Shown here piece after piece: positions 1 to 6,721 of a stretch of 8,840 nucleotides of DNA. The number at the start of each line of letters is the position of its first letter. Position 1 is the first letter of the stretch. The stretch is from positions 1 through 8,840 of the forward strand of contig JAPLKR010000050.1 in NCBI GenBank assembly GCA_026387965.1. Reading direction: 5' to 3'. Under the pieces are notes generated by a model. It ran no database searches and was not told where the DNA came from. It saw nothing but the letters and a program-made list of their open reading frames with translations. This DNA comes from Fusobacteriota bacterium. GTDB taxonomy: Bacteria > Fusobacteriota > Fusobacteriia > JAPLKR01. Position numbers and translations under genes: made by a program.

Positions 1-307
1 ACATATTCAATGTTGTCGTTGTTTTACCATTGGTGCCTGTAATTGCAACCACATTAACATTCTTAGGCATAAATCGATAAGCGAGCTCAATTTCATCGAT
101 AATTTCGATTCCTTTTAATAACGCCATTTTGAGTAATAGCTTATTATTGGGAATGCCTGGGCTTTTCAACACTACGTCAAACGCTTCAACATTGGGAATT
201 TCACCCATATCATCACAAAAGAGCGTATAAGAAACCCCTTTTTTCTCTAAAAGTTTCATAGCGCCTTGAGCACTTACACCCGCACCATATACAAGAACAT
301 TTTTCAT
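1..307 (-). CDS. murD: UDP-N-acetylmuramoylalanine--D-glutamate ligase MurD, N-terminal part
   Basis: MurD is the ATP-dependent cytoplasmic ligase that adds D-glutamate to UDP-MurNAc-L-Ala. About 102 residues are visible before the gene leaves the window at position 1. The ATG at 307-305 begins MKNVLVYGAGVSAQG, a Rossmann-like uridine-nucleotide binding start. It is followed by VVLKSPGIP, a DEIELAYRF stretch, and the Mur-ligase ATP loop AITGTNGKTTTT near the break, all typical of MurD. The start lies 13 nt after the mraY stop, with a modest GAAGG ribosome binding site about 9 nt upstream, so it is the third gene of a murF-mraY-murD operon. The central ATPase and C-terminal domains are outside the window. 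The identification is secure; only completeness is unknown. Confidence 0.95.
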   Translation of the reverse strand, partial: MKNVLVYGAGVSAQGAMKLLEKKGVSYTLFCDDMGEIPNVEAFDVVLKSPGIPNNKLLLKMALLKGIEIIDEIELAYRFMPKNVNVVAITGTNGKTTTTLNM

Positions 308-320
308 TTTTAACTACCTT

Positions 321-1412
321 CTATCTGATTTTTAATATAATGAGTGCAAGGGCACATAAAAGAACTGTTACAATCCAAAACCGAATTGTCACTTTCGTTT
401 CTGCGAGCCCTAACTTTTCAAAATGATGATGTATCGGCGCCATTTTGAATATTCTTTTTCCAGTGGTTTTAAAACTCCACACTTGTAATATCACCGATAC
501 CGCCTCAAGTAAGAAAATGAAACCAATAATCGGAAGTAACAACTCTTGTTTTAAAAATATGCTTACACATCCGATAATTCCACCCAATGAAAGCGATCCC
601 ACATCGCCCATAAATATTTGGGCAGGGAAAAAATTGTACCATAAAAAACCCAAACTGGCTCCAAGTACAGAACACAGGAACACCAATATCTCCCCACTCT
701 GCGGAATATAATTCAAATATAAGTAATTACTCAAATTCACGTTTCCTGTCAAATAACTTATAATGGCAAGGGTTGATACTACAAAAATCACTGGACCAAT
801 ACAGAGCCCATCTAAACCATCTGTCAAGTTTACTGCATTTGAAGTCCCCACAATAATAAAAAGAGCTACAATAAAGTATACGATTGCTCCCAAATAAAAA
901 TAGTGATTCTTCATAAACGGATCGACTAAACTATAATTAACCTTCCCTTGAACCGTCGGCAATAGATAAACAAAAACCATCACAAGCGCTGCAACGCTAA
1001 ACTGCCCAAGTAACTTCTTCTTTCCCGCTAAGCCATCTTTATTTTTTTTTGCAAGTTTCAGATAATCATCCAAAAATCCGATAATTCCAAAAAGGATTGT
1101 AATAATAAGAAGCATAATTTCAAATTTATTGAAAAAATTTCCCGTAAGCACATTGGTTATAACCACCGAGCCAATAATAAGTACACCACCCATAGTAGGT
1201 GTCCCTTTTTTTGAGAAGTGCGTTGTAGGACCATCCTCGCGAATCCCCTCACCAACATTCTCTTTTCGTAAAAACTTTATAAAGGGCTTACCTACAAAAA
1301 TTACAATAAGAAGTGAAATAATAAACGCTAATAGCGCTCTAAAGGTAATATATTTGAATAAACTAAACTTGTCTATATGTTCAAAGTATGATGTATATAT
1401 CCAATATAGCAT
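321..1412 (-). CDS. mraY: phospho-N-acetylmuramoyl-pentapeptide transferase MraY
   Basis: MraY is an integral membrane enzyme that transfers phospho-MurNAc-pentapeptide from UDP to undecaprenyl phosphate, giving lipid I. The 363-residue length is normal. Many hydrophobic helices alternate with conserved cytoplasmic loops: the GPTTHFSKKGTPTMGG loop (61-76), the catalytic Asp pair in GFLDDYLK (112-119), NLTDGLDGL (195-203), FMGDVGSLSLGG (267-278) and the MAPIHHHFE triple-histidine loop (324-332). The ATG at 1412 is preceded by GGGGAG at about 5 nt, supporting this start. It begins 18 nt after the murF stop and ends 13 nt before murD, so translation is likely coupled within one mur transcript. 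From memory the sequence resembles fusobacterial MraY more than that of Gram-positive Firmicutes. Confidence 0.97.
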   Translation of the reverse strand: MLYWIYTSYFEHIDKFSLFKYITFRALLAFIISLLIVIFVGKPFIKFLRKENVGEGIREDGPTTHFSKKGTPTMGGVLIIGSVVITNVLTGNFFNKFEIMLLIITILFGIIGFLDDYLKLAKKNKDGLAGKKKLLGQFSVAALVMVFVYLLPTVQGKVNYSLVDPFMKNHYFYLGAIVYFIVALFIIVGTSNAVNLTDGLDGLCIGPVIFVVSTLAIISYLTGNVNLSNYLYLNYIPQSGEILVFLCSVLGASLGFLWYNFFPAQIFMGDVGSLSLGGIIGCVSIFLKQELLLPIIGFIFLLEAVSVILQVWSFKTTGKRIFKMAPIHHHFEKLGLAETKVTIRFWIVTVLLCALALIILKIR

Positions 1413-1430
1413 GGTAGCTCCCCAACTTTC

Positions 1431-2690
1431 TTATTTTATAATCTCTTCTAATTTCATACCTCGCGATGCCTTTAACATTATCACTACATTCTCTTTACAC
1501 CTTAATAAAATATCTTTTGCAATGAACTTTTTATCTAACGTAAAAATAGTTTTTTCATTTTCAAACTCTGATGCAAACTGATAATATCTCTCACCATAAA
1601 AGTAAATTCTTTCTATAGATTTAGTAAGTGTATATTCAATAATTAAACGATGATAACATGGCTCATCTTCACCGAGTTCAAGCATATCTCCAATGACCAC
1701 TATCTTCTCATGATCTGGATAATATTCACATACGGTTTCAATCGCTGCAAGAGTTGATTTAGGACTTGCATTATACGCATCGTTTATTACCAGTGCGGAG
1801 TGAAATGCAATTTTTTCCATTCTCATTTTTGATATTTCAATGTTCTTTAAACATTCGATAAGTTCAAGATCCATGACATTAAGTTCTTTACAAACACGTA
1901 GAGCTGCTAAAATATTATACACATTATGAATGCCCATAAGATTCGTGACAACATGCGTGGTATCAATATCAAAAAATGTATCTCCATTAGCTTTTTTAAT
2001 ATCTTTCGCCATAAAATTACTGATACTCTTAATCGAAAAGTATTCAAACTCTCCTTTTAACGTAGATAAATACTCGTCATCTAAATTGATCATCATTTTT
2101 TTACTATAGGGAATTATTTCCGCTTTGGCTTTCAGAACATTTTCTTTTGTTTTAAGCATCTCTAAATGTGATTCTCCAATATTTGTAATAATACCAATAT
2201 CTGGCCTCAGAATTTTAGCGAGATGGTCAATTTCGCCAAAATCGCTCATCCCTATCTCTGTTATCAAAACTTCAGTATCTTGTGGCATTGAGCAAAGGGT
2301 AATCGGGACTCCTATATGATTATTATGATTCCCATACGTTTTATGCACCTTAAATTTTGTGCATAAACAGTGTGCTAAAATATCTTTTACACTGGTTTTT
2401 CCATTACTTCCTGTAATTCCTATAACTTTTGGGTTAATTATATCTCTATATGCTTTCGCTATTTTAGTGAAAATATCCAAGCTATTTTTCACTGAAATGA
2501 CTTTTTCATCTTTTATGTCTGTTCTTTCACAAATAGCGTATTTTGCGCCAGATTTAAGCGCTTGTTCTACGAATTTATTGCCACTATTAATAGCAACAAA
2601 AATATCTCCCTCGCTAATCTCTTGGGAGTTTGTTTTTATTAAATTTATCTCATTAAGTTCGAGGTTAATTCCTCTTATGATTTCAATCAC
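1431..2690 (-). CDS. murF: UDP-N-acetylmuramoyl-tripeptide--D-alanyl-D-alanine ligase MurF
   Basis: MurF adds D-Ala-D-Ala to the UDP-MurNAc-tripeptide, the last cytoplasmic step before MraY. The 419 residues show the Mur-ligase plan: an N-terminal domain with SQEISEGDIFVAI (22-34), the ATP loop GITGSNGKTS (91-100), NHNNHIGVP (121-129), ITEIGMSDFGEIDHL (143-157), the KAKAEI stretch (187-192) holding the usual modified lysine, GIHNVYNILAA (253-263) and the MurF-type NDAYNASP (303-310). The start is GTG at 2690, with AAGGAG at 2696-2701 about 5 nt upstream. An ATG start in this frame is not needed. It is the first gene after a clear promoter (2719-2747). No murE precedes it, although murE usually sits just upstream of murF in bacterial mur clusters. 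Confidence 0.96.
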   Translation of the reverse strand: MIEIIRGINLELNEINLIKTNSQEISEGDIFVAINSGNKFVEQALKSGAKYAICERTDIKDEKVISVKNSLDIFTKIAKAYRDIINPKVIGITGSNGKTSVKDILAHCLCTKFKVHKTYGNHNNHIGVPITLCSMPQDTEVLITEIGMSDFGEIDHLAKILRPDIGIITNIGESHLEMLKTKENVLKAKAEIIPYSKKMMINLDDEYLSTLKGEFEYFSIKSISNFMAKDIKKANGDTFFDIDTTHVVTNLMGIHNVYNILAALRVCKELNVMDLELIECLKNIEISKMRMEKIAFHSALVINDAYNASPKSTLAAIETVCEYYPDHEKIVVIGDMLELGEDEPCYHRLIIEYTLTKSIERIYFYGERYYQFASEFENEKTIFTLDKKFIAKDILLRCKENVVIMLKASRGMKLEEIIK

Positions 2691-2718
2691 GTCAGCTCCT
2701 TATGAACTTAGTCATTTA

Positions 2719-2747
2719 ATTATATCATTTTTAAATGTTTAATTCAA
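2719..2747 (-). promoter_or_regulatory. sigma70-type promoter of the murF-mraY-murD operon
   Basis: On the minus strand a -35 TTGAAT (2742-2747, four of six consensus bases) is separated by exactly 17 nt from a perfect -10 TATAAT (2719-2724). Transcription should begin near 2712, giving a 5' leader of only about 20 nt that carries the AAGGAG of murF. No other promoter of this quality was seen for the mur genes. It makes them independent of the ribosomal operon upstream. Confidence 0.75.
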
Positions 2748-2775
2748 TAAAATTAATGTGTTTTTTGAAGTTCAT

Positions 2776-2823
2776 TCAATGTTTCAAGAAAAATAGAGTA
2801 CTCATATAAGCACTCTGTTTCAT
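2776..2823 (-). CDS. possible 15-codon small ORF overlapping a terminator (doubtful)
   Basis: ATG at 2823 with a GAGG ribosome binding motif 6 nt upstream (2830-2833) opens a 15-residue frame, MKQSAYMSTLFFLKH, closed by TGA at 2776-2778. Codons 3-10 coincide with the terminator hairpin at 2795-2816. This resembles a leader-peptide arrangement. However, the murF promoter lies downstream of it, so it could affect murF only on a readthrough transcript. A reading frame this short is easily produced by chance, and no conserved peptide is recognised. Confidence 0.2.
   Translation of the reverse strand: MKQSAYMSTLFFLKH
2786..2816 (-). terminator. Rho-independent terminator upstream of murF
   Basis: Read on the minus strand, AGAGTGCTT (2808-2816) pairs with GAGTACTCT (2795-2803) across an ATAT loop, giving nine pairs including two G-U. 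ATTTTTCTTG follows. On the plus strand the two G-U pairs become A-C mismatches, so the signal favours minus-strand transcription. It would end any transcript coming from the 2820-3570 region and insulates the murF promoter about 40 nt further on. Confidence 0.65.
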
Positions 2824-2915
2824 TATTATCCTCACAAAGTTAATTATTCATTTGAAAGTGATTTGAAAACAACTCTTAAACACTCTCCTTATTACTCTAA
2901 CTACCCAGCACTTTC

Positions 2916-3239
2916 CTAATTTAGAATGATAAAAAATTGAAATAGCATGCTATATATACCAGAATTTATAAACTTTTGAAGCACATATGGTGATTGCATT
3001 ACTGAATTTAGAACGATCTCACCAAGACTACTTGCAGCGACATCTGAGCCAGGGTGGCTACTAACAGCTATAAAAAATAAAGCTGAATCGCTTCGCTTCG
3101 AGAACTCACCATTGATAATAAAGCACGTTTTCGCATTAATGCTTATTAAATCTATAGAGCACCAATATATCGTTCCATTCACCTTACCATTCTGTTTAAT
3201 ACTTACTACTTGTGCACAAACCTGATTTTCACCACTAAG
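2916..3239 (-). CDS. unrecognised short ORF, possibly a gene remnant
   Basis: This frame is open from just after a stop at 3240-3242 to TAG at 2916, about 107 codons. The first usable start is GTG at 3182, giving 88 residues, but it has no convincing ribosome binding site. The product is not recognised. It contains KQNGKVNGTIYWCSIDL near the open upstream end, a mixed polar stretch SHPGSDVAASSLGEIVLNS in the middle, and a hydrophobic C-terminus ending FQFFIILN. The mix of residues looks protein-like rather than random AT-rich translation. It sits in an otherwise gene-free gap between a palindromic repeat and an intrinsic terminator. The missing start signal suggests either the tail of a decayed gene or a chance frame. 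Confidence 0.25.
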   Translation of the reverse strand, partial: LSGENQVCAQVVSIKQNGKVNGTIYWCSIDLISINAKTCFIINGEFSKRSDSALFFIAVSSHPGSDVAASSLGEIVLNSVMQSPYVLQKFINSGIYSMLFQFFIILN

Positions 3240-3256
3240 TTATAGCTGTTTTCTTA

Positions 3257-3296
3257 AATATGAGGAATGAATGCTTCGCTTGTCATTCCTCATATT
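3257..3296. repeat. perfect 14-bp inverted repeat with GCTTCGCTT loop
   Basis: On the plus strand AATATGAGGAATGA (3257-3270) is the exact reverse complement of TCATTCCTCATATT (3283-3296), with a 12-nt loop ATGCTTCGCTTG. No T-run follows on either strand, so it is not a canonical intrinsic terminator. The minus-strand loop contains GCGAAGC, a sequence known to form an unusually stable mini-hairpin. The GTCATTCC arm resembles palindromic repeats scattered through some bacterial genomes. That likeness is from memory, and only one copy is visible here. Confidence 0.7.
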
Positions 3297-3310
3297 GCCA
3301 GAATCTATTT

Positions 3311-3457
3311 TTAAAGTTCGTAGATACCGGTATATTCAGCTGGTATGACAAATTCTAGAATTCTATACGTTTTGCAATTCGCTATAATTTGAATACACTT
3401 TCTTTTAAATTTCAATAGATAAGTGTTTCCAATTTGACTTTTCAAAATGCATTCCTC
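3311..3457 (-). pseudogene. possible coding remnant, unassigned
   Basis: A frame of about 48 codons is open between a stop near 3460 and TAA at 3311-3313, ending in the protein-like tail EFVIPAEYTGIYEL. It lacks an ATG. A TTG (TTGAAAAGT) with GAGG about 9 nt upstream is the only plausible start. The segment lies between the rplQ terminator and the palindromic repeat, and a second open frame follows downstream (3239-2916). The simplest reading is debris of one or two lost genes; I cannot name a family, and a chance frame is not excluded. Confidence 0.2.
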
Positions 3458-3569
3458 AACTTAATTGAAAATTCCTAAAATTTATCTCCTCATAAAATCG
3501 TATTAATTGTTTCGCTCATTATCGTCTAAGAATCAATATATATCTATTTTTATTTGTAATTGCATCAAA

Positions 3570-3604
3570 TAAAAAAAACAGCCCGAAAGCTGTTCTTTTA
3601 AAAT
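3570..3604 (-). terminator. Rho-independent terminator of the alpha operon
   Basis: Immediately after the rplQ stop the minus strand reads AAAAGAACAGC, a TTTCGG loop, then GCTGTTTTTTTT. The core AACAGC/GCTGTT stem (3589-3594 with 3577-3582) extends by A-U and G-U pairs and runs straight into eight T residues. This is a textbook intrinsic terminator and marks the end of the infA-to-rplQ transcript. The A-rich upstream flank could also let it work in the opposite direction, but no plus-strand gene points at it. Confidence 0.9.
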
Positions 3605-3606
3605 TA

Positions 3607-3954
3607 TTATACTAATTCGATGATTGCCATCTCTGCAGAATCTCCACGACGAATTGCCGTTCTGATAATACGAGTGTATCCACCATTTCTTTCTTGATAC
3701 TTTGGAGCAATCTCAGTAAAAAGCTTATGAAGAACCTCTTCATTTCTTAAAAAACTGAATGCTTGTCTTCTGTGGTGCAATGTTCCTTTTTTTCCAAGAG
3801 TAATCATTCTCTCAGCAAATTTTCTCAGCTCTTTTGCTCTAGGTACAGTTGTTTCAATCTTTTCATTATCTAAAAGAGAGATTGTCATGTTCTTAAGCAT
3901 AGCTAGTCTATGGTCTGTTCTTCTTCCAAGTCTTCTGTATGGTCTACTATTCAT
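3607..3954 (-). CDS. rplQ: 50S ribosomal protein L17
   Basis: L17 is a structural protein of the large ribosomal subunit. The 115-residue product begins [20 protein letters not shown] and continues with [18 protein letters not shown], the typical bacterial bL17 signature, and ends [12 protein letters not shown] at 3954 has AAAGGAG about 7 nt upstream. It follows the rpoA stop by 15 nt, the standard last position of an alpha operon, and is directly followed by a strong terminator. Length and motifs are normal. Confidence 0.97.
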   Translation of the reverse strand: MNSRPYRRLGRRTDHRLAMLKNMTISLLDNEKIETTVPRAKELRKFAERMITLGKKGTLHHRRQAFSFLRNEEVLHKLFTEIAPKYQERNGGYTRIIRTAIRRGDSAEMAIIELV

Positions 3955-3969
3955 CAGACTCTCCTTTCA

Positions 3970-4935
3970 CTAATCTTTTTTAAGTTCTAAATTGAACTCT
4001 TCTAATTTTTCACTAATTTCATCAAGAGATTTTCTTCCAAAGTTTTTGATTTTCATTAACTCTGAAATATTGAGTGCAAGTACATCTCCTAAAGTTTCTA
4101 ATTTAGCTTTCTTTAAACAGTTGTATGAACGTACTGTTAAATCTAAATCTTCAATCTTTAACGATAATTTGTCGCTTGGTTTCACTGCGTTCTCATCTTC
4201 TTTTTGAGCATTTTCTGCTTTTTCTCTAAAATTATCCATCTTAGTTCCGATTTCAGAAATCGGATCCATATGCATTCTAATTAGCTCTACTGCGTAGCTG
4301 ATTGCATCTGCTACACGTACGCTTCCATCAGTCTCAACATCCATGATGATTTTATCGTAGTTTGTAATTCTTCCCACCATAGTATCTTTTACTTGGTAGC
4401 TCACCTTACGAATTGGTGTATAGATAGCATCTACAGCTAAGTAATGCATTTCCCATCCAGATTTGTCAATTTCATCTGAAACAACAAAACCTTCACCAGT
4501 ATCTACTAAAAACTCCATATCTATTGTACGATCTGTTGTTAGAGTCAAGATGATATGTTCCGGATTAATAATTTCAATATCCGATGGACATTGAATATCA
4601 CTTGCCTTAACATCACATGGTCCTTTTAACGATAGTTTCATAATGCGTTCACCAGGCGTTTCAGCTTTTACTACGATCTCTTTTACATTTAAAATGACAT
4701 CAGTTACAGCTTCCTTAACACCCTCCATTGTAGAAAATTCGTTAAATACTCCATCAATTCTCATTCCTTTAATTGCAGTTCCTGGAATCGACGAAAGTAG
4801 AACTCTTCTTAGAGCGTTTGCCACAGTATTTCCATAACCTCGGTAGAGTGGCTCTACGATGATTTGTGTTTTAAATTCGCTCTCACGAACTTCACTCACT
4901 TTAATTTCACTTGATATTTTTTCGATTTTTAACAT
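3970..4935 (-). CDS. rpoA: DNA-directed RNA polymerase subunit alpha
   Basis: The alpha subunit dimerises to nucleate RNA polymerase assembly and contacts UP elements and activators. The 321 residues include the N-terminal dimerisation domain with VEPLYRGYGNTVANALRR (27-44) and VLLSSIPG (45-52), GEGFV (147-151), DAIYTPIRKVSY (169-180) and the DGSVRVADAISYA stretch (203-215). A charged linker (about 235-258) leads to a C-terminal domain with LTVRSYNCLKKA (266-277), whose Arg269 matches the DNA-contacting E. coli Arg265, and NFGRKSLDEI (298-307). ATG at 4935 lies 51 nt after rpsD. Its ribosome binding site is weak (only GCGGGG about 9 nt upstream), unlike its neighbours, so alpha translation may be tuned separately. 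The sequence resembles fusobacterial RpoA. Confidence 0.98.
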   Translation of the reverse strand: MLKIEKISSEIKVSEVRESEFKTQIIVEPLYRGYGNTVANALRRVLLSSIPGTAIKGMRIDGVFNEFSTMEGVKEAVTDVILNVKEIVVKAETPGERIMKLSLKGPCDVKASDIQCPSDIEIINPEHIILTLTTDRTIDMEFLVDTGEGFVVSDEIDKSGWEMHYLAVDAIYTPIRKVSYQVKDTMVGRITNYDKIIMDVETDGSVRVADAISYAVELIRMHMDPISEIGTKMDNFREKAENAQKEDENAVKPSDKLSLKIEDLDLTVRSYNCLKKAKLETLGDVLALNISELMKIKNFGRKSLDEISEKLEEFNLELKKD

Positions 4936-4986
4936 ATGTGATAACCCCGCAGTTTACAATAGATTTTTTTCTATGCACTAGTTAGA

Positions 4987-5607
4987 TTATTTAGAGTAGA
5001 ATTCTACGATAAGTTGCTCATTAATCTCTAGCTCAATTGAACTTCTTTCAGGAAGCATTACAACTTTACCCATCAATGATTCTTTTGTGAATTCTAACCA
5101 TGTCGTTGATTTAGCTGTCTCAGAATTTAATTTGATTAAGCTTAAATCTCTTGAACCTTCTTTTACTGATACAAGATCACCAGGAGTGATTCTGTAAGAA
5201 GGAATATCTACTCGTTTACCGTTCACGTCAAAGTGCCCGTGTTTAATAAGTTGTCTAGCTTGAGTTCTTGTTTTAGCAAGCCCTAATCTGAATACAACAT
5301 TATCTAATCTTCTCTCTAAGAATTGAAGAATCATTTCACCTGTAACACCTTCACTTCTCATAGCTTCTTCGTAGTATCTATAGAATTTATTTTCTAATAC
5401 TCCGTATATGTTTTTAACTTTCTGCTTCTCTCTTAATTGAACACCATACTCAGTAACTTTCTTCTGAGCAGCACCATGCATACCTGGTCTTGTTCCTTTT
5501 CTCTTTTCAAAAGCACACTTAGTGCCAAAACATCTATCACCTTTTAAATGCAATTTTTGCCCTGCTGCACGACATAATCTACATACTGGTCCTGTATATC
5601 TAGCCAT
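4987..5607 (-). CDS. rpsD: 30S ribosomal protein S4, zinc-binding (C+) form
   Basis: S4 is a primary 16S rRNA binding protein that starts assembly of the 30S body. In many bacteria it also represses its own operon. The 206-residue product starts [16 protein letters not shown] at ATG 5607, with AAGGAGG about 10 nt upstream. A longer in-frame extension to 5703 runs into rpsK and is not real. The N-terminus has a full Cys9-X2-Cys12-X13-Cys26-X4-Cys31 zinc motif. The S4 RNA-binding domain (about 97-160) shows [17 protein letters not shown] and [10 protein letters not shown], and the protein ends LIVEFYSK. It starts 19 nt after rpsK. Being downstream of a long leader before rpsM, it is the likeliest candidate for autoregulator of this operon. 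Confidence 0.97.
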   Translation of the reverse strand: MARYTGPVCRLCRAAGQKLHLKGDRCFGTKCAFEKRKGTRPGMHGAAQKKVTEYGVQLREKQKVKNIYGVLENKFYRYYEEAMRSEGVTGEMILQFLERRLDNVVFRLGLAKTRTQARQLIKHGHFDVNGKRVDIPSYRITPGDLVSVKEGSRDLSLIKLNSETAKSTTWLEFTKESLMGKVVMLPERSSIELEINEQLIVEFYSK

Positions 5608-5626
5608 CTCTAAAATTCCCTCCTTA

Positions 5627-6025
5627 CTAGACTCTTCTTCTTTTTGGTGGACGACATCCATTATGTGGCATAGGAGTAACGTCTTTAATTGCAATAATAT
5701 CAATACCTAATGCTTGGATTGAACGAATTGTTGTCTCGCGTCCAGCGCCTGGCCCTTTTACTCTAACCTCTAATTTTCTAATCCCATGCTCCATAGCTGT
5801 TTTAGCTGCTTCTTCTGCTGCTAATTGAGCTGCAAACGGAGTACTTTTCTTAGTTCCTTTAAATCCAACTGTTCCGCTGCTTCTCCAAGCGATTGTGTTC
5901 CCGTTTGAATCAGTAATATTTACAATTGTATTGTTAAATGTTGAGTGGATATGTGCAACTCCAACTGCAATATTTTTCAAAACTTTCTTTTTAGTGCTCA
6001 CTTGAGCATTATTCTTTTTAGCCAA
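5627..6025 (-). CDS. rpsK: 30S ribosomal protein S11
   Basis: S11 lines the 30S platform near the mRNA exit region. The 132 residues show [48 protein letters not shown] and the basic tail [10 protein letters not shown], all diagnostic of uS11. The start is TTG at 6025, an uncommon initiation codon for a ribosomal protein. It is backed by AGGAGGA at 6035-6041, 9 nt upstream, and by MAKKN homology at the N-terminus. The ribosome binding site nearly abuts the rpsM stop at 6044-6046, so translation is probably coupled to rpsM. Confidence 0.97.
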   Translation of the reverse strand: MAKKNNAQVSTKKKVLKNIAVGVAHIHSTFNNTIVNITDSNGNTIAWRSSGTVGFKGTKKSTPFAAQLAAEEAAKTAMEHGIRKLEVRVKGPGAGRETTIRSIQALGIDIIAIKDVTPMPHNGCRPPKRRRV

Positions 6026-6043
6026 CTTAGTTATTCCTCCTAC

Positions 6044-6412
6044 CTATTTTTTCTTAGCCACAGCTTGTTTCACTGGACCTTTTCTTGTACGAGCGTTTGT
6101 TTTAGTTCTTTGCCCTCTAACAGGAAGCCCTTTTCTGTGACGAAGTCCTCTGTAAGATTTGATGTCGATTAAACGTTTGATTGCTAAACGAACATCTTTT
6201 TTAAGTTCACCCTCAACTTTATAATCGCTTTCAATGATCTCTCTTAATTTCCCTACTTCTTCTTCTGTTAATACTTTAACTCTTGTATCTGGATTAACGC
6301 CTGCTTTTGCAAGAATCTCTTGAGAACGTTTTAATCCAATTCCGTAAATATAAGTTAAAGCGATTTCAACTCTTTTGTTATTTGGTATATCGATACCTGC
6401 TATACGTGCCAC
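6044..6412 (-). CDS. rpsM: 30S ribosomal protein S13
   Basis: S13 sits in the 30S head and contacts the P-site tRNA and the 50S subunit. The 122-residue product begins [20 protein letters not shown] and contains [40 protein letters not shown] (ordered blocks near residues 90-115) and a lysine-rich end, as expected for uS13. The start is GTG at 6412, with AAGGAGG at 6420-6426 giving about 7 nt spacing. An ATG immediately followed by TAA lies in frame directly before the GTG (6418-6413). It is too close to the ribosome binding site to be the main start. A 178-nt non-coding leader separates this gene from rpmJ. Confidence 0.97.
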   Translation of the reverse strand: MARIAGIDIPNNKRVEIALTYIYGIGLKRSQEILAKAGVNPDTRVKVLTEEEVGKLREIIESDYKVEGELKKDVRLAIKRLIDIKSYRGLRHRKGLPVRGQRTKTNARTRKGPVKQAVAKKK

Positions 6413-6590
6413 TTACATTCCTCCTTGTTATTTTAAATAAGTGTTTTGAAAATAATAATATTTGACAAATCTATATTTGTCGCAAAACTTTCCTCGACAT
6501 GCCAGTTGAGCTGCATATCTTTACAGTTTCCTAATTAACACGATAATAAAGTAAAATCAATTAGAAAAACATTACCACTAATGCCACGCA
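6413..6590 (-). promoter_or_regulatory. structured leader before rpsM, candidate S4-type autoregulatory RNA
   Basis: The other genes of the operon are separated by 15-51 nt, but this gap is 178 nt. On the minus strand it begins with overlapping stems that share one arm: CTAATGC/GCATTAG (6588-6594 with 6578-6584) and CATTA/TAATG (6579-6583 with 6570-6574), the latter followed by TTTTT. Near rpsM a perfect GACAAAT/ATTTGTC hairpin (6464-6481, ATAG loop) precedes the ribosome binding site. No good internal promoter was found. In E. coli the RNA before rpsM binds S4 and controls the alpha operon. A similar role here is inferred from position and structure only. Confidence 0.45.
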
Positions 6591-6594
6591 TTAG
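6564..6594 (-). terminator. attenuator-like alternative hairpins just after rpmJ
   Basis: The segment starts within the rpmJ stop codon. One form pairs CTAATGC with GCATTAG around a GTG loop. The other pairs CATTA with the next TAATG around a GTGG loop and is followed at once by five T residues. The middle arm cannot be in both stems, so the two exclude each other. The terminator-like stem has only five pairs, four of them A-U, so it would be weak: partial attenuation rather than a full stop is the most it suggests. Confidence 0.35.
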
Positions 6595-6704
6595 CTCTGA
6601 CGTTGCTTGTGCTTTGGGTTGTCGCAAATTACTCTTACAATTCCTTTTCTACGAATCACACGACACTTCTCACACATTGGTTTCACAGATGCTCTTACCT
6701 TCAT
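6591..6704 (-). CDS. rpmJ: 50S ribosomal protein L36
   Basis: L36 is the smallest large-subunit protein. The 37-codon frame reads [20 protein letters not shown], then [17 protein letters not shown], with the zinc ribbon Cys11, Cys14, Cys27 and His32 intact (the C+ form). ATG at 6704 has an excellent AAAGGAGG 5-6 nt upstream. It starts 17 nt after infA, its usual neighbour, and its TAA stop (6591-6593) lies inside the first hairpin of the rpsM leader. The zinc residues and context make the call secure despite the small size. Confidence 0.96.
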   Translation of the reverse strand: MKVRASVKPMCEKCRVIRRKGIVRVICDNPKHKQRQS

Positions 6705-6721
6705 CTACGCCTCCTTTCCCA

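Noticed and set aside
445-711. Plus-strand frames opposite mraY, murF, rpoA, rpsD and rpsK
   Set aside because: All are shadows of clearly identified minus-strand genes, with no ribosome binding sites and no recognisable domains.
3383-3388. Perfect TATAAT on the plus strand, possible promoter for a plus-strand RNA
   Set aside because: No acceptable -35 lies 16-18 nt upstream and no plus-strand gene or terminator follows; likely chance in AT-rich DNA.
5608-5703. N-terminal extension of S4 to an ATG at 5703
   Set aside because: It lies inside rpsK in another frame. MARYTGPVC at 5607 is the family start and has its own AAGGAGG.
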